Positions 36,681 to 44,590 of a DNA stretch of 64,000 nucleotides are shown piece after piece. Made by a program: the position numbers and the translations under genes. Origin of the DNA: DASRFR01 sp035651455 (GTDB taxonomy: Bacteria; Acidobacteriota; Terriglobia; Terriglobales; Acidobacteriaceae); contig DASRFR010000047.1 in assembly GCA_035651455.1 (NCBI GenBank), forward strand, positions 372,001 through 436,000, given 5' to 3'. Below the pieces are notes generated by a model that was given only the letters and a program-made list of their open reading frames with translations, was not told where the DNA came from and made no database searches. Position 1 is the first letter of the stretch. Each line of letters starts with the position of its first letter.

Positions 36681-37011
36681 GTGTCTCTCCCTGCACGCGC
36701 CTAAGCCCAACTTTGGATGCTTGGAATAGCTGGACGGCTTCCGTCCGGTGCACTTCTTTGGCGATCATCCGGCTCGAGGGTGCCCGCGGGCGCAGGCGAA
36801 TGCGGTCGCTGGACGTCGTGCTCAGGCCAACCCTGGAAGTTCACCCGGCATCGGCCTCCGACTCGGATTCCCCACCGTTGCCTCTCTACGAAGTTATGGA
36901 CGTCGGCAAATTGCCCGCGATTGGCGTGCCATAGAGACGAGCGACGCGAGCTACGCGCCCCGCGCAGGCGTGCGCGAGCCGTGCAATTAGGGGTGGCGAA
37001 CTGAAAGTTCC
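36681..37011. other. Non-coding interval, GC-rich
   Basis: About 330 bases between the PAP2 gene and the VOC lipoprotein gene. Open frames here show no recognisable protein pattern. Short GC-rich palindromic bits (CGCGC runs around 36955-36980) are present without a T-run. Nothing else seen. Confidence 0.5.
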
Positions 37012-37521
37012 TTATGGCTTTGCGGATGGCTGCCAGAGCTCAATCTTATTTCCGTCCAGGTCATAGATCCAGGCAAAGCGGCCGTAGGATTCATTTATCC
37101 GTTTCTCGTCGATCTTTACTCCCTCTTGTTTTAAGCGGTCGAGCAAAGCATCCAGATCGTCCACGATGTAGTTGATCATCAACGGTTGGTTGGAAGGGAA
37201 GTAGTTACTGGACGCCGAAAAAATCGTCCACACTGTGACCTGTTCGTTTTGTGGATCCTCGTGTTCGCGCCACGGAAGCATCGCTCCCTGCCCTTTATCG
37301 GCGAGGCCCAGATGCTTCGCATACCATTCGCGCATCTGATCGCGGTTGGCGGATTTGAAGAAGATACCGCCGATTCCCAGAATGCGTCCGCGCTGCTCCA
37401 CTTTGACAGGCGGCTTAGATTTTTCAGGTTGCTTGGATTGCACTTCCTGTCCTCCCATTGAGCAGGCCGAGATGAGCAACAGCGAGCCGAGCGCAATTGT
37501 GCTCCAGGGTGTTCGTTGCAT
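37012..37521 (-). CDS. VOC/glyoxalase-fold lipoprotein
   Basis: About 169 aa. A lipoprotein signal (IALGSLLLISACSMGG) suggests lipid attachment at the Cys of ISAC. The rest is a vicinal-oxygen-chelate fold: GIGGIFFKSANRDQMREWY, LMINYIVDDLDALLDRL, ESYGRFAWIYDLDGNKIELWQP. The last block is the family's C-terminal betabeta-alpha-betabeta end with the metal Glu. A cell-envelope-anchored VOC protein is unusual but seen in Acidobacteriota. The ATG at 37521 is chosen; another in-frame ATG lies at 37536. Substrate unknown. Confidence 0.8.
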   Translation of the reverse strand: MQRTPWSTIALGSLLLISACSMGGQEVQSKQPEKSKPPVKVEQRGRILGIGGIFFKSANRDQMREWYAKHLGLADKGQGAMLPWREHEDPQNEQVTVWTIFSASSNYFPSNQPLMINYIVDDLDALLDRLKQEGVKIDEKRINESYGRFAWIYDLDGNKIELWQPSAKP

Positions 37522-37867
37522 CGGCGGATTATACAAGCTTCGATTCGGATGGAGAAACCAGTTTGCTCAGATTCGGCGGTGAGTCATGCATTCCAAATGC
37601 CAGTGAGTCTCGAACTGATTTGGCTTGCGTGGACATCCGCATCAACGGATTCGTGATTGGATTACACTCAAGTAGCCCAAAGCGTCAAGTGTCATACCCG
37701 GGTTCATGAATCGATTTAAGCGGCGACTGAGTTATCTGTGTCTGCTGGGCTTGCGGGGGAGCGGGGTGTGACTAAGAACCCATTTCGTAAATGTGCTCCA
37801 GCCAGTTTGTCCTGCCTCAGTTGGAAATGGAGAAAGCGTTCGTTCGTTAAGATAACGGAGCGAGCGT

Positions 37868-38182
37868 ATGAGGAAGGAACGGAAGCGTTTCACTCCAGAA
37901 GAGAAAGTAGCCATCCTGAGGCGGCATCTTGTGGACAAAGTACCCGTCTCGGAGCTGTGTGAAGAACTGAGCCTGCGCCCAACGGTGTTCTACCGCTGGC
38001 AGAAAGAACTGTTCGAGAACGGAGCCGCCGCCTTTCAGTCTCAAGAGCGTCCCCAGCGCCAAGTGGAGGAGAAGCAGAAACGGATCGAGTTCTTGGAGAA
38101 GAAGGTGCAGACGAAGGACGAGGTACTGGCTGAGCTGATGGCGGAGCACATCGCGCTAAAAAAAAGTCGTGGGGAACTCTAA
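37868..38182 (+). CDS. IS3-type transposase OrfA
   Basis: 104 aa DNA-binding subunit. It has an N-terminal HTH (EEKVAILRRHLVDKVPVSEL and SLRPTVFYRWQKEL) and a C-terminal leucine-zipper-like coiled coil (VEEKQKRIEFLEKKVQTKDE) as in IS3 OrfA proteins. Near its end is a run of eight A followed by G (38158-38166), a typical slippery site for programmed -1 frameshifting into orfB. The -1 frame there reads on without a stop into the OrfB frame. Confidence 0.85.
   Translation: MRKERKRFTPEEKVAILRRHLVDKVPVSELCEELSLRPTVFYRWQKELFENGAAAFQSQERPQRQVEEKQKRIEFLEKKVQTKDEVLAELMAEHIALKKSRGEL
38158..38166 (+). promoter_or_regulatory. A8G slippery site for -1 programmed frameshift
   Basis: Eight A then G at the end of orfA. 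Shifting back one base here continues in frame 1, which is exactly the frame of orfB, giving a fused OrfAB (joint reads KKKSWGTLTGIWVPHDV). This is the standard IS3-family recoding arrangement. The orfB feature begins after it. Confidence 0.7.
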
Positions 38183-38193
38183 CCGGTATCTGG

Positions 38194-39145
38194 GTGCCGC
38201 ATGATGTGCGGGACCGGGTCGTGGATTTCGTCCGGCACTGGTCGGAGAAATCCGAGATCGGCATCGGACGGTTCATCCCTTGGCTGGGCGTGACCGCCAG
38301 CAAATTCTATGACTGGCGGCAGCGGTACGGGTGCGTCAACGAGCACAACGGTTGGGTTCCCCGTGATTTCTGGTTGGAGCCGTGGGAGAAAGAAGCAATC
38401 ATCGGGTTCCATCTGAAGAACCCGCTGGAAGGTTATCGGCGGCTGATGTTCATGATGCTCGACGCTGACGTTGTGGCGGTTAATCCAGCTAGCGTTTGGC
38501 GAGTATTGAAGCAAGCTGGATTATTATCCCGGTGGAAGAGCAAGCCATCGCGCAAGGGAACTGGGTTTGAGCAGCCGCTGCAACCGCATCAGCACTGGCA
38601 TATCGACGTTTCCTACATCAACCTGTGCGGCACGTTCTATTACTTGTGCACCATTCTGGATGGGTTCAGTCCTTTCCTCGTGCATTGGGATTTGCGAGAG
38701 TCCATGCGAGAGGCTGATGTCGAAGTGATCCTGCAGCGAGCCAAGGAGAAGTACCCGGAAGCGAAGCCGCGAATCATCTCCGACAATGGTCCGCAGTTCA
38801 TCGCTCGCGACTTCAAGGAGTTCATTCGCATCTCGGGCATGACGCACGTCCGAACATCCCCGACTATCCGCAGTCGAACGGCAAGATTGAGCGCTGGCAC
38901 AAATCGCTGAAAAGCGAGTGCATTCGGCCGGGAACGCCGCTGTCGCTGGACGATGCGCGGCGTCTGGTCGAAGGCTACGTGGAGCACTACAACAACGTCC
39001 GTCTGAAGAGTGCCATCGGCTATGTGACGCCAAACGATATGCTCGGAGGGCGACAGGTCGAGATTCACGCTCAGCGCGACCGCAAACTGGAAGCCGCCAG
39101 ACAGCAAAGCCAGAGTCGTCGCCAGCAAGCCGCGTGCTCTACTTC
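38194..39145 (+). pseudogene. IS3-type transposase OrfB (DDE integrase), frameshifted
   Basis: Catalytic half of the transposase. The DDE residues are visible in HWHIDVSY, SDNGPQF and, in the shifted frame, NGKIERWHK. The reading frame changes at about 38858-38862, where a run of four C appears to have lost one base: upstream reads ...MTHVRTSP in one frame, and DYPQSNGKIERW follows in another. The second part goes on through EHYNNVRLKSAIGYVTPNDM to RRQQA, after which the frame runs on into flanking DNA to 39251, so the normal end is missing or deleted. A sequencing error cannot be excluded for the single-base shift. Confidence 0.8.
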
Positions 39146-39674
39146 ATTCTCGGTACTCGTCCCGGTAGATGAACCATTCTGGCTCGATGGGCACGATATA
39201 CAAACCGGTAGCAACGGCCCCATGTTCCTGAGGAAGTGTCGCGCTGTCTAGAGATGTAACGACGGTATGCTCCCCCGCTCCGGGAGCGTCCGTCCTGCGA
39301 TCTTTCGGGAGGTAAAGCACGCCCATGTAAGAATCCGAACAGATCGCGCATCCGAACCCGTAAAGCGAGAACTCAATGGAGCCATCTTTCCCGATGACCA
39401 CGTTCTTGGCTCCAATTTTGCGAATGAGATTCCGGTATTCCGGTACTAGCCGTGAGTGCACTCCATCAATATCGACTCTACCGCCGTCGTCGATAGAATG
39501 TGCGGATTGATCTTTTTGCAGCAGTGTGGCGAATTGGATGTAATCAGCCCGGTTGTTCTCAAATTGTTTGCGCACACGTTGCTCAGGCGGAAGATGATAT
39601 TCGTACTTGAGCCACAAGCGGAAACTAACCGGAGCCAACAGGCAGAGGCCCACGAGGGAAAGGCAACTATACAA
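39144..39674 (-). CDS. Hypothetical membrane-anchored protein
   Basis: 176 aa with an N-terminal hydrophobic segment (LSLVGLCLLAPVSFRLWL), probably a signal anchor. The remainder is mostly polar with a mid-part GFGCAICSDSYMGVLYLPKD and a C-terminal TGLYIVPIEPEWFIYRDE. No family was recognised. Its stop lies immediately next to the presumed right end of the IS, so the C-terminus may have been altered by the insertion. Function unknown. Confidence 0.5.
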   Translation of the reverse strand: MYSCLSLVGLCLLAPVSFRLWLKYEYHLPPEQRVRKQFENNRADYIQFATLLQKDQSAHSIDDGGRVDIDGVHSRLVPEYRNLIRKIGAKNVVIGKDGSIEFSLYGFGCAICSDSYMGVLYLPKDRRTDAPGAGEHTVVTSLDSATLPQEHGAVATGLYIVPIEPEWFIYRDEYRE

Positions 39675-40310
39675 GCAAGATCTTGGGAAGTCTCTTCAAA
39701 ACTCTCCTTCAAAGTCGCCGCATCGCAAAGAGCCTTCGTCACGCGATATCGTAGCTGCTCGCAGGTTCGTGATTAAGATTAGAGCATTTCAGCGCCAAAC
39801 TTGCGGCTTACGAGGGTAACTCTCGTAACCAAGGCAATAACGCTCACGATTCGAGTTCTGGCACGGTCTGGGTTTTGGCGGAATAACGGGCAAACCACAT
39901 GTTGGAAACGGCACGTGGTTGCGGGGCTACAATGATCTTGCCGGGCGAAACGGAGGCGGGCACTGCAGGGATGCAACCATGCTGAGGGATAACCCGGAGG
40001 GCTCATCGAGCCGAGGCTCAGCACCGCGGGAGGTCTTGCTCCCGCGTTGCACACTGAGGGGGGAAGTCATCGGACGATAGACCCTCATGCCTTGAAAATC
40101 CCCGCCCCGCAGGGGCGGAATCTACACTAACGGAGAACGTCGCTTCTCCATTTCACGCTGAACCAAGACAGAAACAGCAACTCAAGAACGAGAGTCACCG
40201 AAATTTGCTAGATAGTCGGACTGAAACCGAATCGGGACCGCGGTCGACTAGACCACGACTATTGCGCTCAGCAATTCAATGATGTGTCCTTGGCAGGAAG
40301 CGAGGTAGCG
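39675..40310. other. Long non-coding stretch with strong hairpins
   Basis: About 640 bases without a credible gene. Several stable inverted repeats occur in 39890-40120: ACCAC/GTGGT around 39895-39920, GGCTC-ATC-GAGCC at 40000-40012, CGCGGGAG-GTCTTG-CTCCCGCG at 40025-40046 and CCGCCCC-GCA-GGGGCGG at 40102-40118. Such a series suggests a structured RNA, but no known family was recognised. Confidence 0.4.
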
Positions 40311-40535
40311 GTGAACGTGCCGAACCAAAACAACGAAAATTGGGAAGAGTCTTATAGACTCGCTGTGCTGGAAGTGGACAGTCGGAAGATGCCGGAACGG
40401 ATTTCGGCCGCACGTGATGCGATTGCGGGACGGTTGCGAGAGATGAAAGGTGACAGCGACCATCGTGGGGAAAGAGAGAGAATTGAGGACGCACTGCGTG
40501 CTCTAAATGTGCTGACGACTGAAACGGTAAAGTAG
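40311..40535 (+). CDS. Small hypothetical protein
   Basis: 74 aa, charged and likely all-helical (ENWEESYRLAVLEVDSRKMP, RISAARDAIAGRLREM, ERIEDALRALNVL). The GTG start at 40311 is well supported by GAGGT four bases upstream; an in-frame GTG at 40284 lacks this. The pattern of short helices matches small cytosolic proteins common in Acidobacteriota, to my recollection; function unknown. It is isolated, downstream of a long non-coding stretch. Confidence 0.6.
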   Translation: MNVPNQNNENWEESYRLAVLEVDSRKMPERISAARDAIAGRLREMKGDSDHRGERERIEDALRALNVLTTETVK

Positions 40536-40773
40536 CAGTCAAGATGGTGTGTACTCTGGAGGATGAGCAGAGCATTTTGGCGGCGGCGAGCACCAGCAGC
40601 GCAAGAATGTAACCTTCGTCGAAGCCAGACTGCACTGAGATGGGCGCCCAGCGCCGCCAAGCAGAGCCCCGAAGAACATCGCAACAACAAGAAGGCGGCC
40701 GCTCCTTGCAAATCCGCTCAAAGATATCGTGTGCAGTGGCCGATGGTTGCGCAAGGCCGGCTGGTTGAAAACA

Positions 40774-40863
40774 TGGCGGAGAGAGTGGGATTCGAACCCA
40801 CGTTACCCTTTCGAGTAAACACGCTTTCCAAGCGTGCGCCTTCAGCCACTCGGCCATCTCTCC
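40774..40863 (-). tRNA. tRNA-Ser (GGA)
   Basis: Full class II tRNA on the minus strand, 90 nt including an encoded CCA (40774-40776). Acceptor GGAGAGA pairs with the 3' arm; D-arm GGCCGAGTGGCT; anticodon loop with GGA (CTTGGAAA); long variable arm; T-arm GGGTTCGAATCCC. It lies between a small gene and bacterioferritin. Confidence 0.96.
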
Positions 40864-41054
40864 CGCGCACTGTTTGAGGAGCTTATTCGGCACGCACTTC
40901 AGCACATTACCCTTGGGACGGGCAGTCCTCTGAACCGCGCCTTATCAGCGATTCTATGGGGGAGTGAATGGAATCGCAACCCTGCGCCCACCCTACCGTA
41001 CGCGCATTGCGCCCGACGCGCGCCAGCCCCGGGGCGCGCCCGCATACACCCCGC

Positions 41055-41543
41055 TTAATCCCCTTCCTCTTCCCCCTTGTGCAGGTGCTGGGCCAGGTAA
41101 TTCTCGTAGCCCATTTCGTCGATGGCGTGCAGTTGGGCTTCCAGCCAATCGATGTGATGCTCTTCGTCGATGAGAATCTTTTCCAGCAACTCGCGCGAGC
41201 CATTGTCGCCCGCCTGCCGGCACAAATGAACTCCATCGTTCAGGCGCTTCACCGCCGCGTACTCCAGGTCCAGGTCGTTCTTCAACTGCGCCTTTACGTT
41301 CTGCCCAATGTTGATCTTGAAGTAGTCGGTCATGTTGGGCGATCCGTCGAGCAACAAAATGCGCTCCATCAGCTTCTCGGCATGCTGCATTTCTTCGATC
41401 GATTCGGCGCGGGTTTTCTTGGCAAGCCGCTCGTAGCTCCAGTTCTCGCACATCTCGGCATGAAGAAAATATTGATTGATCGCCGTTAACTCCGCCTTTA
41501 ACACCTGGTTGAGAAGGGCAATGACTTTCGGGTCACCTTTCAC
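41055..41543 (-). CDS. bfr: Bacterioferritin
   Basis: 162 aa iron-storage protein forming a 24-mer that oxidises and stores iron. Numbered from the GTG at 41543 (SD GTGAGG upstream), the di-iron centre residues are all present: E18, E51, H54, E94, E127 and H130. The haem-ligand Met52 is also conserved (ESIEEM), so the subunit should bind interfacial haem. Start chosen because it gives the canonical M-KGDPKVI N-terminus; the frame is open to 41600. Relevant to the iron/haem-heavy cytochrome genes elsewhere in the window, though not linked. Confidence 0.95.
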   Translation of the reverse strand: MKGDPKVIALLNQVLKAELTAINQYFLHAEMCENWSYERLAKKTRAESIEEMQHAEKLMERILLLDGSPNMTDYFKINIGQNVKAQLKNDLDLEYAAVKRLNDGVHLCRQAGDNGSRELLEKILIDEEHHIDWLEAQLHAIDEMGYENYLAQHLHKGEEEGD

Positions 41544-41711
41544 AGTGCGCCTCACAGTATGTATTTGGGATATTTGGCCGAAAGAACGTTCGCTCACCAT
41601 TCAGCACACCGGCACAAGCGCCAAGCGCTCGAATGCATCACGCGGATGATGAGGTGGAACGGAATGACTATAGTCCGGCGACTGGGCGGCAGGCAAACTT
41701 AAAGATGATGA

Positions 41712-42542
41712 TTAGGAAGGCTTCTCGACATTCGCCGCGGGAACAACCGGGCGATCGGCTGGCGTCTCCGCCGAACCGCTGGCGGGAGCGGCAGGACTGG
41801 CATTCGCAAGCTCGGTCGTGGGCGCAGCAGCCGCATTATCCACCACGCGGTGTTGCAGGCAGTACAGTGCAAGCTCCAGGCGATCTGCCACTCCGAGCTT
41901 GTCATAGACCTTGCGCAGATAATTCTTGACTACCTGCTCGGTCGTGCCAACCCGCAGGGCGATTTCCTTATTCTTCATGCCCTGGGTGACGCAGGATACG
42001 ATCAGCGATTCTTTGGGCGTAAGCTGCACTTTGCTGCGTGCGGTGGGCGTGCGCCCTCCCTGCGACCGGTATGCTTCCAATACCCAGTTAACCGCTCTGC
42101 GCTCCAGCCACGGCTCGCCGCGGGCAACAGTTCGCAGGCAATCAACCAGTACTTCGGGTTCAACTTCGCGCGACGCGATCCCGTTTGCCCCGCGCCGGAA
42201 CAGTTCCAGCGTCAGTTCTTCGTTGGGTTCCTGGATCACCACCACCAACTTGCACTTGAGGCCCTGCTTGAGGAGATCGGACACCGCATCGGCTGGATTC
42301 GGAGCCAGCGCCGCTTCAAAGATCAGTACATCGGCGGAAAACTTCTTGGCCGCTGACATGGCTTGCGCCAGCGTCTCAGCCTGGCCTACGACGCGAATAT
42401 CGTCTTCGACCGCGAATATCTTGCGCAATCCGGCACGGAAGATGGCTTGCGAGTCGGCGAGGATAATGCGTAGGAATTGCGTCTCGCTCCCCTCCTGCGG
42501 ACGTTCGAGATGACTCTCCGCGCTGACCGGAATCGTTCCCAT
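41712..42542 (-). CDS. LuxR/NarL-type regulator with degenerate receiver domain
   Basis: 276 aa. The N-terminal receiver fold is kept (RIILADSQAIFRAGLRKIF), but key residues have changed: the acidic pair is D30-S31, and the phospho-acceptor site has Glu (DVLIFE76) in place of Asp; the conserved Lys loop reads GIASREV. It is therefore likely a pseudo-receiver not controlled by standard phosphorylation. The C-terminal HTH is typical (LTPKESLIVSCVTQGMKNKE, TEQVVKNYLRKVYDKLG). A Pro/Ala-rich tail follows. The PilZ protein gene lies just upstream on the same strand. No adjacent kinase. Confidence 0.85.
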   Translation of the reverse strand: MGTIPVSAESHLERPQEGSETQFLRIILADSQAIFRAGLRKIFAVEDDIRVVGQAETLAQAMSAAKKFSADVLIFEAALAPNPADAVSDLLKQGLKCKLVVVIQEPNEELTLELFRRGANGIASREVEPEVLVDCLRTVARGEPWLERRAVNWVLEAYRSQGGRTPTARSKVQLTPKESLIVSCVTQGMKNKEIALRVGTTEQVVKNYLRKVYDKLGVADRLELALYCLQHRVVDNAAAAPTTELANASPAAPASGSAETPADRPVVPAANVEKPS

Positions 42543-42558
42543 TCGTTTCCTTGCGCCT

Positions 42559-42966
42559 TTAGCGGCGGTCGAAACGGTATTCGTCGATTACCACCCCGAC
42601 ACCGTGACGGCCACCTTCGTCAAAACTGCGCACCACCCGGCCGCGGCAATCGAGCTGCACATCGGCTTCGGAACCTACTACGTCAGCTGGAAGAGAGATC
42701 GTGAAGTCCACCATCGAACCCACCGGCATGTCCGCGTCCACCTGGAACAGCACCCCGTTGGCGGAAATGTTTTCCGTTTCCGCCTGGCGATCTCCAGTTT
42801 CGGACTTCACCGCCACGGCAAGTTTCAGCGGGAACCGGGGCGCGCTCTGCATATCCTGGTAATGCTTGCGCCTCTTGCCCGATTCACCGCTCGCATTCTG
42901 GCCGGAATCGCGCACGTCCTTGCCGTGATTATCCGCGCCCTCTGCCGATTGGCCGTGGTTGGACAT
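42559..42966 (-). CDS. PilZ-domain protein
   Basis: About 135 aa. After a polar N-terminal stretch, residues ~45-135 form a PilZ domain (APRFPLKLAVAVKS, ENISANGVLFQ with the [DN]xSxxG motif, GRVVRSFDEGGRHGVGVVI). The upstream RxxxR part of the c-di-GMP site is not clear (RFPLK), so nucleotide binding is uncertain. The ATG at 42966 is chosen; the open frame extends to 43017. It ends 16 bp before the LuxR-type regulator start, in the same direction; the two are probably one unit. Confidence 0.82.
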   Translation of the reverse strand: MSNHGQSAEGADNHGKDVRDSGQNASGESGKRRKHYQDMQSAPRFPLKLAVAVKSETGDRQAETENISANGVLFQVDADMPVGSMVDFTISLPADVVGSEADVQLDCRGRVVRSFDEGGRHGVGVVIDEYRFDRR

Positions 42967-43179
42967 CGAACGCAGTATGACACTCGTGAACCAGCCTGGG
43001 AAAGTTACCGAAGTCATGGAACGGAAGCGTGGAACTTGCGCGTGATCAGTGGGTTAGGCGCTTAACCAGGGATCGCCGCACGAGCTCAACTTAGCCTTTC
43101 CTAATTGCTCTGGCGCTCGACAGCCAAGCCGTCGGAATGGCGGGCACACAATATTGTCCAGGCTGCACCCGTGCCGGCC

Positions 43180-44583
43180 TTAGAACTTCGTCACTTCTGT
43201 GAAATTGAAGTCCCTTACCTTCATGGGCGGACAGACCATGTCGAACGATTCTTCACCGCTGGCGCGGATGGGCATCCCCATCTCTTCCACGTTCGACAGT
43301 AAGTGAATCAGACTCTGGTTGAACCGGAAATTGCGCACGCCGTGGCGTACCTTTCCTTCCTCGATATAGAAGGTGCCATCGCGCGTCATGCCGGTCAGGA
43401 TCTTCTCGTAAGGATCGACTTCACGGATGTACCACAGCCTGGTGACCAGCACTCCGCGGTCGGTCGAGGCAATCATCTGTTCCAGGGTCTTTGGATCCCG
43501 CGGAATGCCGAATACGATGTTCATGGGAGCTTCGCCCACCTCGTTGGGGATCGGGAAGCCGTGACCCGTGGTACCGATGGGACCGACCTTGTCGCGGTAT
43601 TCCGATCCCTTCATCTTCTGTGCGGTGGCGCGCGCGTACACCAGTCGTTTCACTACCCCACGGTCGACTAATTGCACTCGCTCGCGCCGTACTCCTTCTC
43701 CGTCAAACGGAGAACCGGATTGCAGCGGGTGCGCAACATCGTCCCAGATCTCGATGTTGTCGCCGAACAGCTTGGTGCCAACTCGATTATTCAGGAACGA
43801 ACGCTGATCGAGCAGTGCCAGCCCGCCGAAATCGAAAAACATGAATCCTACAAGGTCAAGCACGGCAGGCGTCTCCAGGATGACCGTGTACTTCCCTGCC
43901 GGAATCTCGCGCGGCCTCGCGGAGGTGAACGCCTTCGCCGCGGCAATCTGCGCCAGGGTCTCCGGGTCGAGGTGTGCGACATTCGGCGAATTCGCCTTTT
44001 GCCAGCCCGACGAGTCGCTGCCCAGCATCGTCACCGAAACTTCCGCGGAGGTTTGCCGGTGCCACTCGCTCACTCCGCGGGAGTTGAAGATCCCCTCCAC
44101 TGACTGCGATGTCGAATAAATGCCCGCGGTCGTGAGCTTGTGCTTTTGCCCCGCGGCCACTATTCCTGCCACAACCTCTGCGCGCTGCTGTGGCGTGATC
44201 GACGCAGTTTCATCGAAGTGCCGCTTCGGCAGGACGTAAACCGTGTCGCTTCCGGGCCGCTGCGCCGCGGCTTCCGCCGGGCTTGGCATGGGCAGCAGGT
44301 CGGGATCTGGCTGTTGTACCTTGGCCATGCTCTCCGCTGCTTCCACCACGCGCCCCAGGCTCGCGTCATCCAGCTTATTGGTCGTCGCGCGCGCCGTGCG
44401 TCCGCCGAATACGGAGCGCACCGACACGCCGTAGTTTTCTTCCGCCACATTTTGATGGATAGTGTTGTTGGCGAAACGGGTAAGCGCGGAGTGCCCGCCG
44501 TAGAACAGCGCTTCCACCTCGTCGGCGCTGGAGCGCTTGCAGATTTTCGAAAAGATATCGCCGGCGCGGGATTGGTCTAGCAT
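43180..44583 (-). CDS. pmbA: TldE/PmbA-type metalloprotease subunit
   Basis: 467 aa member of the TldD/PmbA family, the non-metal partner of the TldD-TldE heterodimer that degrades unfolded peptides and processes modified peptides. Typical parts: GVSVRSVFGGRTARATTNKL near the N-terminus, GKYTVILETPAVLDLVGFM in the middle and a final TREVDPYEKILTG-like region (IREVDPYEKILTGMTRDG). No HExxxH is present, as expected of the E subunit. It starts 7 bp after the tldD stop, so both are co-transcribed. Confidence 0.9.
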   Translation of the reverse strand: MLDQSRAGDIFSKICKRSSADEVEALFYGGHSALTRFANNTIHQNVAEENYGVSVRSVFGGRTARATTNKLDDASLGRVVEAAESMAKVQQPDPDLLPMPSPAEAAAQRPGSDTVYVLPKRHFDETASITPQQRAEVVAGIVAAGQKHKLTTAGIYSTSQSVEGIFNSRGVSEWHRQTSAEVSVTMLGSDSSGWQKANSPNVAHLDPETLAQIAAAKAFTSARPREIPAGKYTVILETPAVLDLVGFMFFDFGGLALLDQRSFLNNRVGTKLFGDNIEIWDDVAHPLQSGSPFDGEGVRRERVQLVDRGVVKRLVYARATAQKMKGSEYRDKVGPIGTTGHGFPIPNEVGEAPMNIVFGIPRDPKTLEQMIASTDRGVLVTRLWYIREVDPYEKILTGMTRDGTFYIEEGKVRHGVRNFRFNQSLIHLLSNVEEMGMPIRASGEESFDMVCPPMKVRDFNFTEVTKF

Positions 44584-44590
44584 TTGGAAA

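Larger units (their letters stand above)
37868..39145 (+). mobile_element. IS3-like insertion sequence, damaged
   Basis: Two consecutive transposase frames with an A8G slippage site between them mark an IS3-type element. The boundaries given are those of the coding part; true ends should lie up to about 130 bp further left, and near 39130-39145 on the right. No convincing terminal inverted repeats or target duplication could be found by eye. A one-base deletion near 38858-38862 breaks orfB, and the normal transposase stop seems missing at the right end, so the copy is probably inactive. Confidence 0.75.

Noticed and set aside
37700..39260. Terminal inverted repeats of the IS
   Set aside because: The best end pairing (TGACTAAGA with TGAAGTAGA) matches only about 8 of 14 bases, within chance.
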